Shown here piece by piece: positions 50,334 through 58,120 of a stretch of 64,000 nucleotides of DNA. The position numbers and the translations under genes are program-made. Position 1 is the stretch's first letter, and the number at the start of each line of letters is the position of its first letter. The stretch comes from an uncultured Lachnospiraceae bacterium (GTDB lineage: Bacteria > Bacillota > Clostridia > Lachnospirales > Lachnospiraceae). The notes under the pieces are model-generated. The model did no database searches and was not told the origin of the DNA. It worked only from the letters and a program-made list of their open reading frames with translations. Location: positions 13,820-77,819 of the forward strand of contig CAJTUZ010000018.1 of the NCBI GenBank assembly GCA_910579735.1, given 5' to 3'.

Positions 50334-51416
50334 ATGAAAACAAAAGTGGTAGTAGGGATGTCGGGCGGCGTAGATTCTTCGGTGGCCGCATATTTATTGA
50401 AAGAACAGGGATATGACGTCATTGGCGTCACCATGCAGATCTGGCAGGATGAAGAAGCCGCGGTGCAGGCGGAAAACGGCGGGTGCTGCGGTTTATCGGC
50501 AGTCAACGATGCCAGGCTTGTGGCGCAGAAACTGGATATTCCGCATTATGTCATGAATTTCAGAAAAGAATTTAAAGAAAAGGTAATGGATTATTTTGTG
50601 GAGGCATATTTAAAAGGAGAGACACCGAATCCCTGTATTGCCTGCAACCGTTACGTCAAATGGGAATCATTGCTGCAAAGGAGTCTGGAGATCGGCGCAG
50701 AATATATTGCGACCGGCCATTACGCCAGAATCGTGCGTCTTCCGAACGGGAGATATGCCGTTGCCGGCTCCGCGGCAGGGGCCAAGGATCAGACCTATGC
50801 GCTTTATAATCTGACCCAGTACCAGCTTGCCCATACATTGATGCCGGTAGGAGCCTATACGAAAGAAGAGATACGCATGATTGCGGCAAGAGAAGATCTT
50901 CCGGTGGCGCATAAGCCGGACAGCCAGGAGATCTGCTTTATTCCGGACAATGATTATGCGGCGTTTATCGATAAAGAGGCACAGGGCAGGGTGCCGGGAA
51001 AAGGTAACTATGTCACCAAAGACGGGACGATATTGGGGGAACACCTTGGCATCACACATTATACGGTAGGGCAGCGCAAAGGTTTAAATCTGGCTATGGG
51101 ACATCCTGTATTTGTAACGCAGATCAGGCCGGAGAGCGACGAAGTCGTTATCGGTGAGGCGCAGGATGTTTTCGGAGAGGTTCTGTTTTGCGGTAACCTG
51201 AATATGATGGGAATGGAAGCGCTTAACACGCCGCGGGAAGTTCTGGCGAAGATCCGTTATGCGCATAAAGGGGAAAAATGTCTGATCGAGAGAGTCGGGG
51301 AAGACAGGATAAAATGCAGTTTCCATGCGCCCGTCCGTGCCATTACGCCCGGACAGGCAGTCGTTTTTTATGAAAATGATTATGTGCTTGGCGGCGGCGT
51401 GATTTTAAGATCATAA
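50334..51416 (+). CDS. mnmA: tRNA-specific 2-thiouridylase MnmA
   Basis: Thiolates U34 of Lys, Glu and Gln tRNAs. PP-loop GMSGGVDSS at residues 8-16, catalytic cysteine region NPCIACNRYVKW (Cys101, Cys104), and second cysteine SQEICFIPDNDY, then a C-terminal beta domain. Start at 50334 (KTKVVVGMSGG) is 7 bp after GGGAAAGG; ATG at 50331 is equally possible. The longer frame from 50217 overlaps the divergent spoVB promoter area. It overlaps the convergent phosphatase gene by 6 bp. Confidence 0.95.
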   Translation: MKTKVVVGMSGGVDSSVAAYLLKEQGYDVIGVTMQIWQDEEAAVQAENGGCCGLSAVNDARLVAQKLDIPHYVMNFRKEFKEKVMDYFVEAYLKGETPNPCIACNRYVKWESLLQRSLEIGAEYIATGHYARIVRLPNGRYAVAGSAAGAKDQTYALYNLTQYQLAHTLMPVGAYTKEEIRMIAAREDLPVAHKPDSQEICFIPDNDYAAFIDKEAQGRVPGKGNYVTKDGTILGEHLGITHYTVGQRKGLNLAMGHPVFVTQIRPESDEVVIGEAQDVFGEVLFCGNLNMMGMEALNTPREVLAKIRYAHKGEKCLIERVGEDRIKCSFHAPVRAITPGQAVVFYENDYVLGGGVILRS

Positions 51417-52229
51417 CTTGTGGAAAGCCGCAGTCCTATTCTCAAAAGTGCAGTAATAGCGGAAACCGCATGCAGTCAGGATTGCCGCAGCCTGCTCAAA
51501 ATGTGCCGCGATCTGTTCCGGTGTGTGCGCATCGGAACCGACGGTGATGATCTCCCCGCCCAGTTCCCGGTAGCGGCGGATGATGGCAGTACAGGGGTTG
51601 ACATCCCGCAATCCTTTGGAAAGGCCTTTGGTATTGAGTTCGATACCTTTATCTTCTGCGATCAGTTTCTTTAAAATGGCGTCGAAGATATCGCGGTACT
51701 TTTCATAGGAATAGCCTTCGTCCTTCTTCGGACCGTAGCGGACGACATAGTCCAGATGGCCGTAAACGTCAAAATTGCTGTAAACTTTCAGGTTGTCAAG
51801 AATGGATTCAAAATATATGCGGTAACCTTCTTCCTGTGTTTTGTCTTCATAAAATTCCGGGAATCCGGGATCCTGCCCGTTGCACAAATGAGAAGAGGCA
51901 ATGATAAAATCATATTCGTGCGCTTTCGCAAAAGCGGCATTTTTTTTGGACAGGTGCGGCTGCATGCCAAGTTCTATGCCAAAGCGCAGTTTGATCCGGT
52001 CGGCATATTTTTCTTTATATTTCAGAAAATCATAGAGATAAGAGTCGGGATTGGTTTCAAAAAAACCTGCAGGGAATTCTTTGGATATGGGAAAATCGAA
52101 GTCCTGATGTTCCGTGAAGCACATTTCGGTCAGACCGAGGCGGATTCCCTGTAAGATCATGTCTTCCATTGGCGCATCTGAATCGCCGGAAAAAGAAGTG
52201 TGCATATGGTAATCTGCTGTAACAGGCAT
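51411..52229 (-). CDS. PHP-family histidinol-phosphatase
   Basis: Polymerase-and-histidinol-phosphatase (PHP) superfamily metallophosphatase. Metal-binding motif DYHMHTSFSGD at the N-terminus, FTEHQDFDF, FGIELGMQP, ASSHL, DVYGHLDYVVRYG and VGSDAHTPEQIA supply the expected His/Asp/Glu ligands. At 272 residues it matches HisJ/HisK-type histidinol-phosphate phosphatases. No other his genes are nearby, so assignment to histidine synthesis is tentative. Its 3' end overlaps mnmA by 6 bp. Confidence 0.8.
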   Translation of the reverse strand: MPVTADYHMHTSFSGDSDAPMEDMILQGIRLGLTEMCFTEHQDFDFPISKEFPAGFFETNPDSYLYDFLKYKEKYADRIKLRFGIELGMQPHLSKKNAAFAKAHEYDFIIASSHLCNGQDPGFPEFYEDKTQEEGYRIYFESILDNLKVYSNFDVYGHLDYVVRYGPKKDEGYSYEKYRDIFDAILKKLIAEDKGIELNTKGLSKGLRDVNPCTAIIRRYRELGGEIITVGSDAHTPEQIAAHFEQAAAILTACGFRYYCTFENRTAAFHKL

Positions 52230-52351
52230 AATAGGCCTCCTTATGTGGTATACTTTTATAATATTATCAGCGCGTTCATTTTAAATCTTTCATCAGTGTA
52301 GTTCATTTTGGAAAAAAGTACAAGTATTTCCAAATATTTTTGATTTACACC

Positions 52352-52380
52352 TTGAATTTTGAGGACAAATTAGGTAAAAT
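52352..52380 (+). promoter_or_regulatory. Candidate promoter of gap
   Basis: TTGAAT, 17-bp spacer, TAAAAT (52375-52380), 90 bp before gap. A TTGACA at 52388 lacks a good -10 at 17 bp; TATAAAATATAAT (52433-52445) lies nearer the gene and could serve a second start. Confidence 0.45.
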
Positions 52381-52470
52381 AACTTTGTTGACAAAATTTT
52401 GCCGGATTGTTTTGCGCAGTCGGGCGAAATAATATAAAATATAATCTATTTATATTAGGAGGAAACGAAA

Positions 52471-53472
52471 ATGGCAGTAAAAGTAGCAATCAATGGTTTT
52501 GGTCGTATCGGTCGTCTTGCATTCAGACAGATGTTCGGTGCAGATGGATACGAAGTAGTAGCAATCAACGATTTAACAAGTCCTAAGATGTTAGCACACT
52601 TGTTAAAGTACGATTCTTCACAGGGAAGATATGAGAAAGGCGACACAGTTACAGCAGGTGAAGATTCTATCACGGTTGATGGCAAAACACTTAAGATTTA
52701 CAAAGAGCCGGATGCTAACAATTGTCCTTGGGGAGAACTTGGAGTAGACGTAGTTTTAGAGTGCTCCGGTTTCTACACATCTAAAGAAAAAGCACAGGCA
52801 CACATCAATGCCGGCGCTAAGAAAGTTGTTATTTCCGCTCCTGCAGGAAACGATCTTCCTACAATCGTTTACAATGTAAACCACACAACATTAACAAAAG
52901 ATGATAACATTATTTCAGCAGCTTCCTGTACAACAAACTGCCTTGCTCCTATGGCAAAAGCGTTGAATGATCTTGCTACGATCAAATCCGGTATCATGAG
53001 CACGATCCATGCTTACACAGGCGATCAGATGATCCTTGACGGACCGCAGAGAAAAGGCGATCTGAGAAGATCACGTGCAGGCGCTATCAATATCGTTCCT
53101 AACAGCACAGGCGCTGCTAAGGCAATCGGTCTTGTTATTCCTGAACTGAACGGCAAACTGATCGGTTCCGCTCAGCGTGTTCCTACCCCGACAGGTTCTA
53201 CAACAATCCTGGTAGCTACAGTTGAGAAATCCGTAACAAAAGACGAAATCAATGCAGCTATGAAAGCAGCAGCTAACGAGTCCTTCGGTTACAATGAAGA
53301 AGAAATCGTATCTTCCGACGTTATCGGTATGAGATATGGTTCTCTCTTCGATGCAACACAGACTATGGTTGGCGCAGACAATCTGGTACAGGTTGTTTCA
53401 TGGTATGACAATGAGAACAGCTACACAAGCCAGATGGTTAGAACAATCAAATACTTTGCTGAATTAGGCTAA
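52471..53472 (+). CDS. gap: Glyceraldehyde-3-phosphate dehydrogenase
   Basis: NAD-dependent glycolytic enzyme. Rossmann start INGFGRIGRLAFRQM, catalytic Cys in SAASCTTNCLAPMAK, His in IHAYTGDQ, and C-terminal WYDNENSYTSQMV. 333 residues. Preceded by AGGAGGAAACG. Codon choice is visibly more uniform (frequent use of ACA, GCA, GTT and AAC) than in neighbours, as expected for very high expression. A strong hairpin separates it from pgk. Confidence 0.97.
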   Translation: MAVKVAINGFGRIGRLAFRQMFGADGYEVVAINDLTSPKMLAHLLKYDSSQGRYEKGDTVTAGEDSITVDGKTLKIYKEPDANNCPWGELGVDVVLECSGFYTSKEKAQAHINAGAKKVVISAPAGNDLPTIVYNVNHTTLTKDDNIISAASCTTNCLAPMAKALNDLATIKSGIMSTIHAYTGDQMILDGPQRKGDLRRSRAGAINIVPNSTGAAKAIGLVIPELNGKLIGSAQRVPTPTGSTTILVATVEKSVTKDEINAAMKAAANESFGYNEEEIVSSDVIGMRYGSLFDATQTMVGADNLVQVVSWYDNENSYTSQMVRTIKYFAELG

Positions 53473-53521
53473 TTTCTTGTAATTTGGTGATAAGTAAGAG
53501 AAATCTAAGCTAAGATCTATT

Positions 53522-53554
53522 AAGGTCCGGCCTTGTTGGGCCGGACCTTGTTTT
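53522..53554 (+). terminator. Hairpin terminator between gap and pgk
   Basis: AAGGTCCGGCC and GGCCGGACCTT pair perfectly over 11 bp with a 6-nt loop, then GTTTTC. The stem is very stable but the T-run short, so partial readthrough into pgk is likely. Confidence 0.75.
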
Positions 53555-53601
53555 CGCTATTGTGTAAATAAGAGCAGTAATCAGAATTGGAGGAAAGAAG
53601 A

Positions 53602-54834
53602 ATGGGATTAAATAAGAAATCCGTAGATGATATTAATGTAAAAGGAAAACGCGTTCTGGTAAGATGCGATTTTAACGTACCGCTGAAGAACGGTGAGATC
53701 ACTGATGAAACACGTATCAATGCAGCGCTTCCGACGATCAACAAATTGATCAAAGACGGCGGCAAAGTAATTCTCTGCTCCCACCTCGGCAAAGTAAAGA
53801 ACGGCCCTAATGAGGGAGAATCTCTTGCACCGGTTGCTAAAAGATTATCCGAAAAATTAGGCAAGGAAGTGAACTTCGTTGCTGATGATAAGGTAACGGG
53901 CGAAGCTGCTACGGCAGCAGTTGCGGCTATGAATGAAGGCGATGTAGTGCTTCTTCAGAATACCCGTTTCCGCGGCAAAGAAGAGACAAAACCGACAGAT
54001 GCAGGCGAAGCTTTCGCAAAAGAACTGGCGGATCTGGCGGATGTTTATGTATGTGACGCTTTCGGTTCCGCACACAGAGCGCATGCATCGGTAGCTGTCG
54101 TTACGAAATATATTGCTGAAAAAGGCGGCGAGAACGCAGTCGGATACTTAATGCAGAAAGAAATCGATTTCCTCGGCAATGCAGTTGAGAACCCGGTAAG
54201 ACCTTTCGTAGCAATCCTCGGCGGCGCTAAAGTTGCTGATAAATTAAACGTTATCAATAATCTGTTAGAGAAATGCGATACGCTGATCATTGGCGGCGGT
54301 ATGGCGTTCACGTTCTTAAAAGCAAAAGGGATGGAAGTCGGAAACTCTCTTGTAGATAACGAGAAACTTGACTACTGTAAAGAAATGATGGAAAAAGCTG
54401 ACAAACTCGGCAAGAAACTGCTTCTTCCTGTGGATACCACGATTGCAGATCATTTCCCGGATCCGATCGATGGACCGATCGACGTACAGGTTGTAACAGC
54501 AGATCAGATTCCGGCAGATAAAGAAGGACTTGATATCGGTACGGAAACAGCCAAATTATATGCAGACGCTGTAAAATCCGCAAAGACTGTTGTATGGAAC
54601 GGACCTATGGGCGTATTTGAAAATCCGACGTTGGCGGCAGGTACGATCGCAGTAGCAAAATCTCTTGCTGAGACAGATGCAACAACAATCATCGGCGGCG
54701 GCGACAGTGCAGCGGCAGTTAACCAGCTCGGCTTCGCAGATAAGATGAGCCACATTTCCACAGGCGGCGGCGCTTCCCTCGAATTCCTGGAAGGCAAAGA
54801 ACTCCCCGGCGTAGTTGCTGCGGACGATAAATAA
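53602..54834 (+). CDS. pgk: Phosphoglycerate kinase
   Basis: Transfers phosphate from 1,3-bisphosphoglycerate to ADP. RVLVRCDFNVPL substrate motif, HLGKVKNGPNE, GGAKVADKLNV, and nucleotide motif GGGDSAAAVNQLG with STGGGASLEFLEGKELPG. 410 residues. ATG at 53602 lies 7 bp after GGAGGAA. The last codons (VVAADDK) lie in a segment tandemly repeated downstream. Confidence 0.97.
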   Translation: MGLNKKSVDDINVKGKRVLVRCDFNVPLKNGEITDETRINAALPTINKLIKDGGKVILCSHLGKVKNGPNEGESLAPVAKRLSEKLGKEVNFVADDKVTGEAATAAVAAMNEGDVVLLQNTRFRGKEETKPTDAGEAFAKELADLADVYVCDAFGSAHRAHASVAVVTKYIAEKGGENAVGYLMQKEIDFLGNAVENPVRPFVAILGGAKVADKLNVINNLLEKCDTLIIGGGMAFTFLKAKGMEVGNSLVDNEKLDYCKEMMEKADKLGKKLLLPVDTTIADHFPDPIDGPIDVQVVTADQIPADKEGLDIGTETAKLYADAVKSAKTVVWNGPMGVFENPTLAAGTIAVAKSLAETDATTIIGGGDSAAAVNQLGFADKMSHISTGGGASLEFLEGKELPGVVAADDK

Positions 54835-54961
54835 GAAAAGCCGAAGAAAAGAGCGCGGCAACTACGCCGTGTAGTCTGCTGCGGACGATAAATAAGAAAA
54901 GCCGAAAAAAAAGAGCGCGGCAACAACGCCGTGTAGTCTGCTGCGGACGATAAATAAGAAG
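54811..54961 (+). repeat. Tandem repeats of the pgk 3' end
   Basis: GTAGT-TGCTGCGG then ACGATAAATAAGAAAAGCC recurs at 54811, about 54872 and about 54934, a period of 61-62 bp. Copies 1 and 2 also share GAGCGCGGCAAC. Each copy repeats the pgk stop region. ACTAC-GCCGT-GTAGT forms a small hairpin at the first junction; a substitution breaks it in the next. Confidence 0.92.
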
Positions 54962-54989
54962 AAAAAATAAAGAAATGGAGAATAAGGAA

Positions 54990-55739
54990 ATGGCAAGAAA
55001 GAAAATTGTAGCCGGAAACTGGAAGATGAACATGACGCCCAGTGAAGCGGTGAAATTATGTGATGAATTAAAAGACCTGGTAAAATCCGATGATGTGGAT
55101 GTTGTATACTGCGTGCCTGCGATCGATATCGTTCCGGTTGTTGAAGCTGTGAAAGGTACGAATGTAGAAGTAGGCGCTGAAAATATGTACTTTGAAGAAA
55201 AAGGCGCTTATACGGGCGAAATCTCTGCTGCTATGTTAAAAGATGCAGGTGTGAAATATGTGATCATCGGCCACTCTGAAAGACGCGACTATTTCAAAGA
55301 AGACGATGCGCTTCTTAACAAGAAAGTGAAGAAAGCGTTGGAGGCCGGCCTTACACCGATTCTTTGCTGCGGCGAGACGTTAGAGCAGAGAGAAATGGGC
55401 GTTACAATGGACTGGATCAGATTACAGATCAAATCCGATCTGACAGAAGTTACGGCAGATCAGGTAAAAGGCATGGTTATCGCATATGAGCCTATCTGGG
55501 CTATCGGTACAGGTAAGACGGCTACAACAGAGCAGGCTGAAGAAGTATGCAAGGGTATCCGTGACTGCATCGCTGAAATCTATGACGAAGCTACGGCAGA
55601 GGCTGTTCGTATCCAGTACGGCGGTTCCGTAAACGCAGGCAATGCGGCAGAACTGTTTGCACAGCCTGACATTGACGGCGGTCTGGTTGGCGGCGCTTCT
55701 TTGAAGGCTGATTTTGGCAAGATCGTGAATTATAAATAA
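54990..55739 (+). CDS. tpiA: Triosephosphate isomerase
   Basis: Interconverts dihydroxyacetone phosphate and glyceraldehyde-3-phosphate. Start ARKKIVAGNWKMN with catalytic Lys, IIGHSERRDYF with catalytic His, AYEPIWAIGTGKTAT with catalytic Glu, and YGGSVNAGNAAEL phosphate grip. 249 residues. ATG at 54990 has GGAGAA 7 bp upstream; ATG at 54975 precedes that site. Separated from pgk only by the tandem repeats. Confidence 0.97.
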   Translation: MARKKIVAGNWKMNMTPSEAVKLCDELKDLVKSDDVDVVYCVPAIDIVPVVEAVKGTNVEVGAENMYFEEKGAYTGEISAAMLKDAGVKYVIIGHSERRDYFKEDDALLNKKVKKALEAGLTPILCCGETLEQREMGVTMDWIRLQIKSDLTEVTADQVKGMVIAYEPIWAIGTGKTATTEQAEEVCKGIRDCIAEIYDEATAEAVRIQYGGSVNAGNAAELFAQPDIDGGLVGGASLKADFGKIVNYK

Positions 55740-55766
55740 TCACATCTTCACCAAGGTGAATAAGGG

Positions 55767-55789
55767 TATTTACGTCACAGACGATATCT
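55767..55789 (+). repeat. 23-bp direct repeat, copy 1
   Basis: TATTTACGTCACAGACGATATCT identical to 55900-55922. The second copy contains the final codons and stop of the araC-type gene, so this copy is a displaced fragment of that gene end. Confidence 0.9.
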
Positions 55790-55806
55790 GAAAAATGCAG
55801 AAAGCA

Positions 55807-55845
55807 GGGGTATCAGGGGAAGCGTTTCCCCTGGTATCCCTTTTT
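55807..55845. terminator. Terminator between tpiA and the convergent araC-type gene
   Basis: GGGGTATCAGGGGAA pairs with TTCCCCTGGTATCCC over about 15 bp (two G-T pairs) around a short loop, followed by TTTTTG. Strong, and placed between convergent genes inside the 23-bp direct repeats. Confidence 0.88.
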
Positions 55846-55899
55846 GCTGCCTTCGGGGCTTGGAAAAACCATTTTAGAATTATCATCATATCGACAGTA

Positions 55900-55922
55900 T
55901 ATTTACGTCACAGACGATATCT
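55900..55922 (+). repeat. 23-bp direct repeat, copy 2
   Basis: Identical to 55767-55789; spans the stop codon and last six codons of the minus-strand AraC-family gene. Confidence 0.9.
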
Positions 55923-56787
55923 TTCTATGCTCTTTCTTAAAATCTTTCGGAGAAATGCCATATTCCTTTTTGAATGCACGATAAAAACTCGAGTAATCAC
56001 CAAAACCGTACGATGAATAGACTTTGGAGATGCTCTCGTTGCTAAGAAGCGCTTCTTTACACAGTAAGAGGCGTTTTTTCATAATGTACTGATGAATGGA
56101 CATGCCCAGATTGTCTTTGAATATGTGGGCGATATGGTATTTGCTTACATAAAATATTTCGGCCAGTCCCTCAAGCGAGAGGTCTTCGTCAATATGTTCT
56201 TCCATATAAACGAGCAGCTTTTCATAAAGAGAACTTTCCATGCGTTCGGATGCCGGACGGTCTTTTTCATAAAAGATACGGTTTACATGTAAGATCAGGT
56301 CATTGACACATAAGGGAATCTGCGCCTCTTTGCCGAAGCGTTCCGAATGAATTTCTTCTAACAGGCGTAAGATCTTTGTCTGTATCGTATTAAAAGTAAT
56401 CCTGTCATTGTGAAAAATATAGAGTTTGTCTTCCTCGGCCCTGCGCATTAAGTACGTGTAGTGTCCGGAAGCCGTATGAAGACTTTTGCAGTAGGCCAGA
56501 CTGATCCAGAAAACGAATCTGCTGTAACGAACGTTACTGTCATGGATCACCAGTCGATGGGCGGTTCCCGGCGGGATCAGCATGATATCGCCGAAACGGA
56601 GGGGATAGACCTTCTGTTCGATCTGTATGCTTACGGCGCCCTCCAGAAAAAAGTAGAATTCATAGTAGTCATGTGTATGAAAATCAACTTTAGCGGGCGT
56701 TTTGTCGTTATAATAGTAGATTTCAAAGTCACGGGAGAGCATATATTGTCTGTCGCTGAACGGACTTTGCAGGGTATGTTTTTTCAT
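55903..56787 (-). CDS. AraC-family transcriptional regulator
   Basis: Sugar-responsive regulator with N-terminal cupin sensor domain (HTHDYYEFYFFLEGAVSIQIEQ, GDIMLIPPGTAHRL) and C-terminal double helix-turn-helix (SLEGLAEIFYVSKYHIAHIFKDNLG and ISKVYSSYGFGDYSSFYRAFKKEYGISPKDFKK). 294 residues. AAAGGAG lies 12 bp upstream of the ATG. It is divergent from the hexuronate operon and is its likely activator; the ligand, perhaps a uronate or intermediate, is inferred from context. Confidence 0.92.
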   Translation of the reverse strand: MKKHTLQSPFSDRQYMLSRDFEIYYYNDKTPAKVDFHTHDYYEFYFFLEGAVSIQIEQKVYPLRFGDIMLIPPGTAHRLVIHDSNVRYSRFVFWISLAYCKSLHTASGHYTYLMRRAEEDKLYIFHNDRITFNTIQTKILRLLEEIHSERFGKEAQIPLCVNDLILHVNRIFYEKDRPASERMESSLYEKLLVYMEEHIDEDLSLEGLAEIFYVSKYHIAHIFKDNLGMSIHQYIMKKRLLLCKEALLSNESISKVYSSYGFGDYSSFYRAFKKEYGISPKDFKKEHRKISSVT

Positions 56788-56833
56788 TGCGGAAACGGCT
56801 CCTTTCTATAGAAATCTTTTTGTGCGCCGGCCG

Positions 56834-56894
56834 GATACGGAAAGGCATGGTTATTAGAATGACAAAATCCCTTTCAGAGTTTGCGATATTTTAA
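56834..56894 (+). repeat. Orphan copy E of the start-context repeat
   Basis: CGGAAAGGCATGGTTATTAG and ATG reproduce the AAAGG-13-ATG context of the other copies, but the ATG at 56859 opens only an 11-codon frame (TKSLSEFAIF) ending at 56894. CCGGCCGG precedes it. No gene follows, so it may be a remnant or an unannotated leader peptide. Confidence 0.4.
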
Positions 56895-56925
56895 TAATAG
56901 CAAAATATAACAACTTTTGCAATAT
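56880..56925 (+). promoter_or_regulatory. Candidate AraC-type operator half-sites
   Basis: TTTGCGATAT (56880-56889) and TTTGCAATAT (56916-56925) are direct repeats 36 bp apart; GCAAAA/TTTTGC (56900-56920) forms an inverted repeat overlapping the second. They lie between the regulator and uxuA. Confidence 0.4.
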
Positions 56926-56966
56926 AGATAACAACCGGGGCAATGGTATTTTGTACAGGCGGTTTA

Positions 56967-56972
56967 TATAAT
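56967..56972 (+). promoter_or_regulatory. Candidate -10 of the uxuA operon
   Basis: TATAAT 77 bp before uxuA with no recognisable -35 at 17 bp (TGGTAT), consistent with an activator-dependent promoter next to the TTTGCRATAT repeats. Confidence 0.45.
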
Positions 56973-57049
56973 CATGTTAATAGTATTAAGAAGGATAATT
57001 GGAAGAGCAAAGCAGACTCACAGACTAAGAAGGAGGCAGGAAGTTTATA

Positions 57050-58120
57050 ATGGAAATGACGTTTAGATGGTATGGAAGCGGTTTTGATACGGTCACTTTA
57101 AAACAGATCAGACAGATTCCGGGGGTAACGGGAGTCATCACGACATTGTATGATACGGCGCCCGGAGAAGTATGGAGCCGTGAGCGGATCAGGGCGCTGA
57201 AAGAGGAAGTGGAAGCTTCGGGGCTTCATATTGCGGGAATCGAAAGCGTGAATGTACATGATGCCATTAAGGCAGGAACGGCCGATCGGGATGCTTATAT
57301 TGACGCCTACATAGAAACACTTGAGAATCTGGGAAAAGAAGACATTCATCTTGTCTGCTATAATTTTATGCCGGTGTTTGACTGGACGAGAACGGAGCTT
57401 GCAAGAGTGCGTCCGGATGGTTCTTCGGTGCTTGCCTATACACAGGACGCGGTAGATGCGCTTGATCCGGAGACGATGTTTGCCTCTATAGCGGGAGATG
57501 CGAACGGAAGCATCATGCCCGGCTGGGAACCGGACCGGATGGAACATATCAAAGAGCTTTTTGCATTATATAAAGATATTGACGACGAGAAATTATTTGC
57601 AAATCTGCAATATTTTCTGGAAAAGATCATGCCTGTCTGTAACCAATACGATATCCGTATGGCGATCCACCCGGATGATCCGGCCTGGAGCGTGTTCGGA
57701 CTGCCGCGTATCATTATCAATCAGGAAAATATCCTGCGCATGATGCATATGGTGGACGATCCGCATAACGGTGTGACTTTCTGTTCCGGCTCTTACGGGA
57801 CAAACCGTGAGAATAATCTTGTTGAAATGATCCATGCCTTAAAAGGACGGATCCACTTTGCCCATGTGCGGAATCTGAAATTTATCACGCCGACGAATTT
57901 TGAAGAAGCGGCACATTTGTCTGCGGATGGCAGTTTCGATATGTACGCGATCATGAAGGCGCTTTATGATACCGGTTTTACCGGACCGATACGCCCCGAT
58001 CACGGACGGATGATATGGGACGAAGTCGCCATGCCGGGATACGGACTTTATGACAGGGCGCTTGGCGCAGCGTATTTGAACGGACTTTGGGAAGCGATCA
58101 GTAAGGGAGATAAAAAATGA
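57050..58120 (+). CDS. uxuA: Mannonate dehydratase
   Basis: Converts D-mannonate to 2-keto-3-deoxygluconate. TIM-barrel UxuA signature: EMTFRWYGSG at the start, IPGVTGVITTLYD, GIESVNVHDAIK, CYNFMPVFDWTRTEL, MAIHPDDP (metal ligands), FCSGSYGT, HFAHVRN and RPDHGRMIWDE. 356 residues, within the usual range for Firmicutes (about 350-360). AAGGAGGCAGG precedes the ATG. First gene of the operon; overlaps uxuB by 4 bp. Confidence 0.95.
   Translation: MEMTFRWYGSGFDTVTLKQIRQIPGVTGVITTLYDTAPGEVWSRERIRALKEEVEASGLHIAGIESVNVHDAIKAGTADRDAYIDAYIETLENLGKEDIHLVCYNFMPVFDWTRTELARVRPDGSSVLAYTQDAVDALDPETMFASIAGDANGSIMPGWEPDRMEHIKELFALYKDIDDEKLFANLQYFLEKIMPVCNQYDIRMAIHPDDPAWSVFGLPRIIINQENILRMMHMVDDPHNGVTFCSGSYGTNRENNLVEMIHALKGRIHFAHVRNLKFITPTNFEEAAHLSADGSFDMYAIMKALYDTGFTGPIRPDHGRMIWDEVAMPGYGLYDRALGAAYLNGLWEAISKGDKK

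Noticed and set aside
55795..56016. 73-codon plus-strand frame after tpiA
   Set aside because: It spans the strong terminator hairpin and the antisense end of the AraC-type gene.
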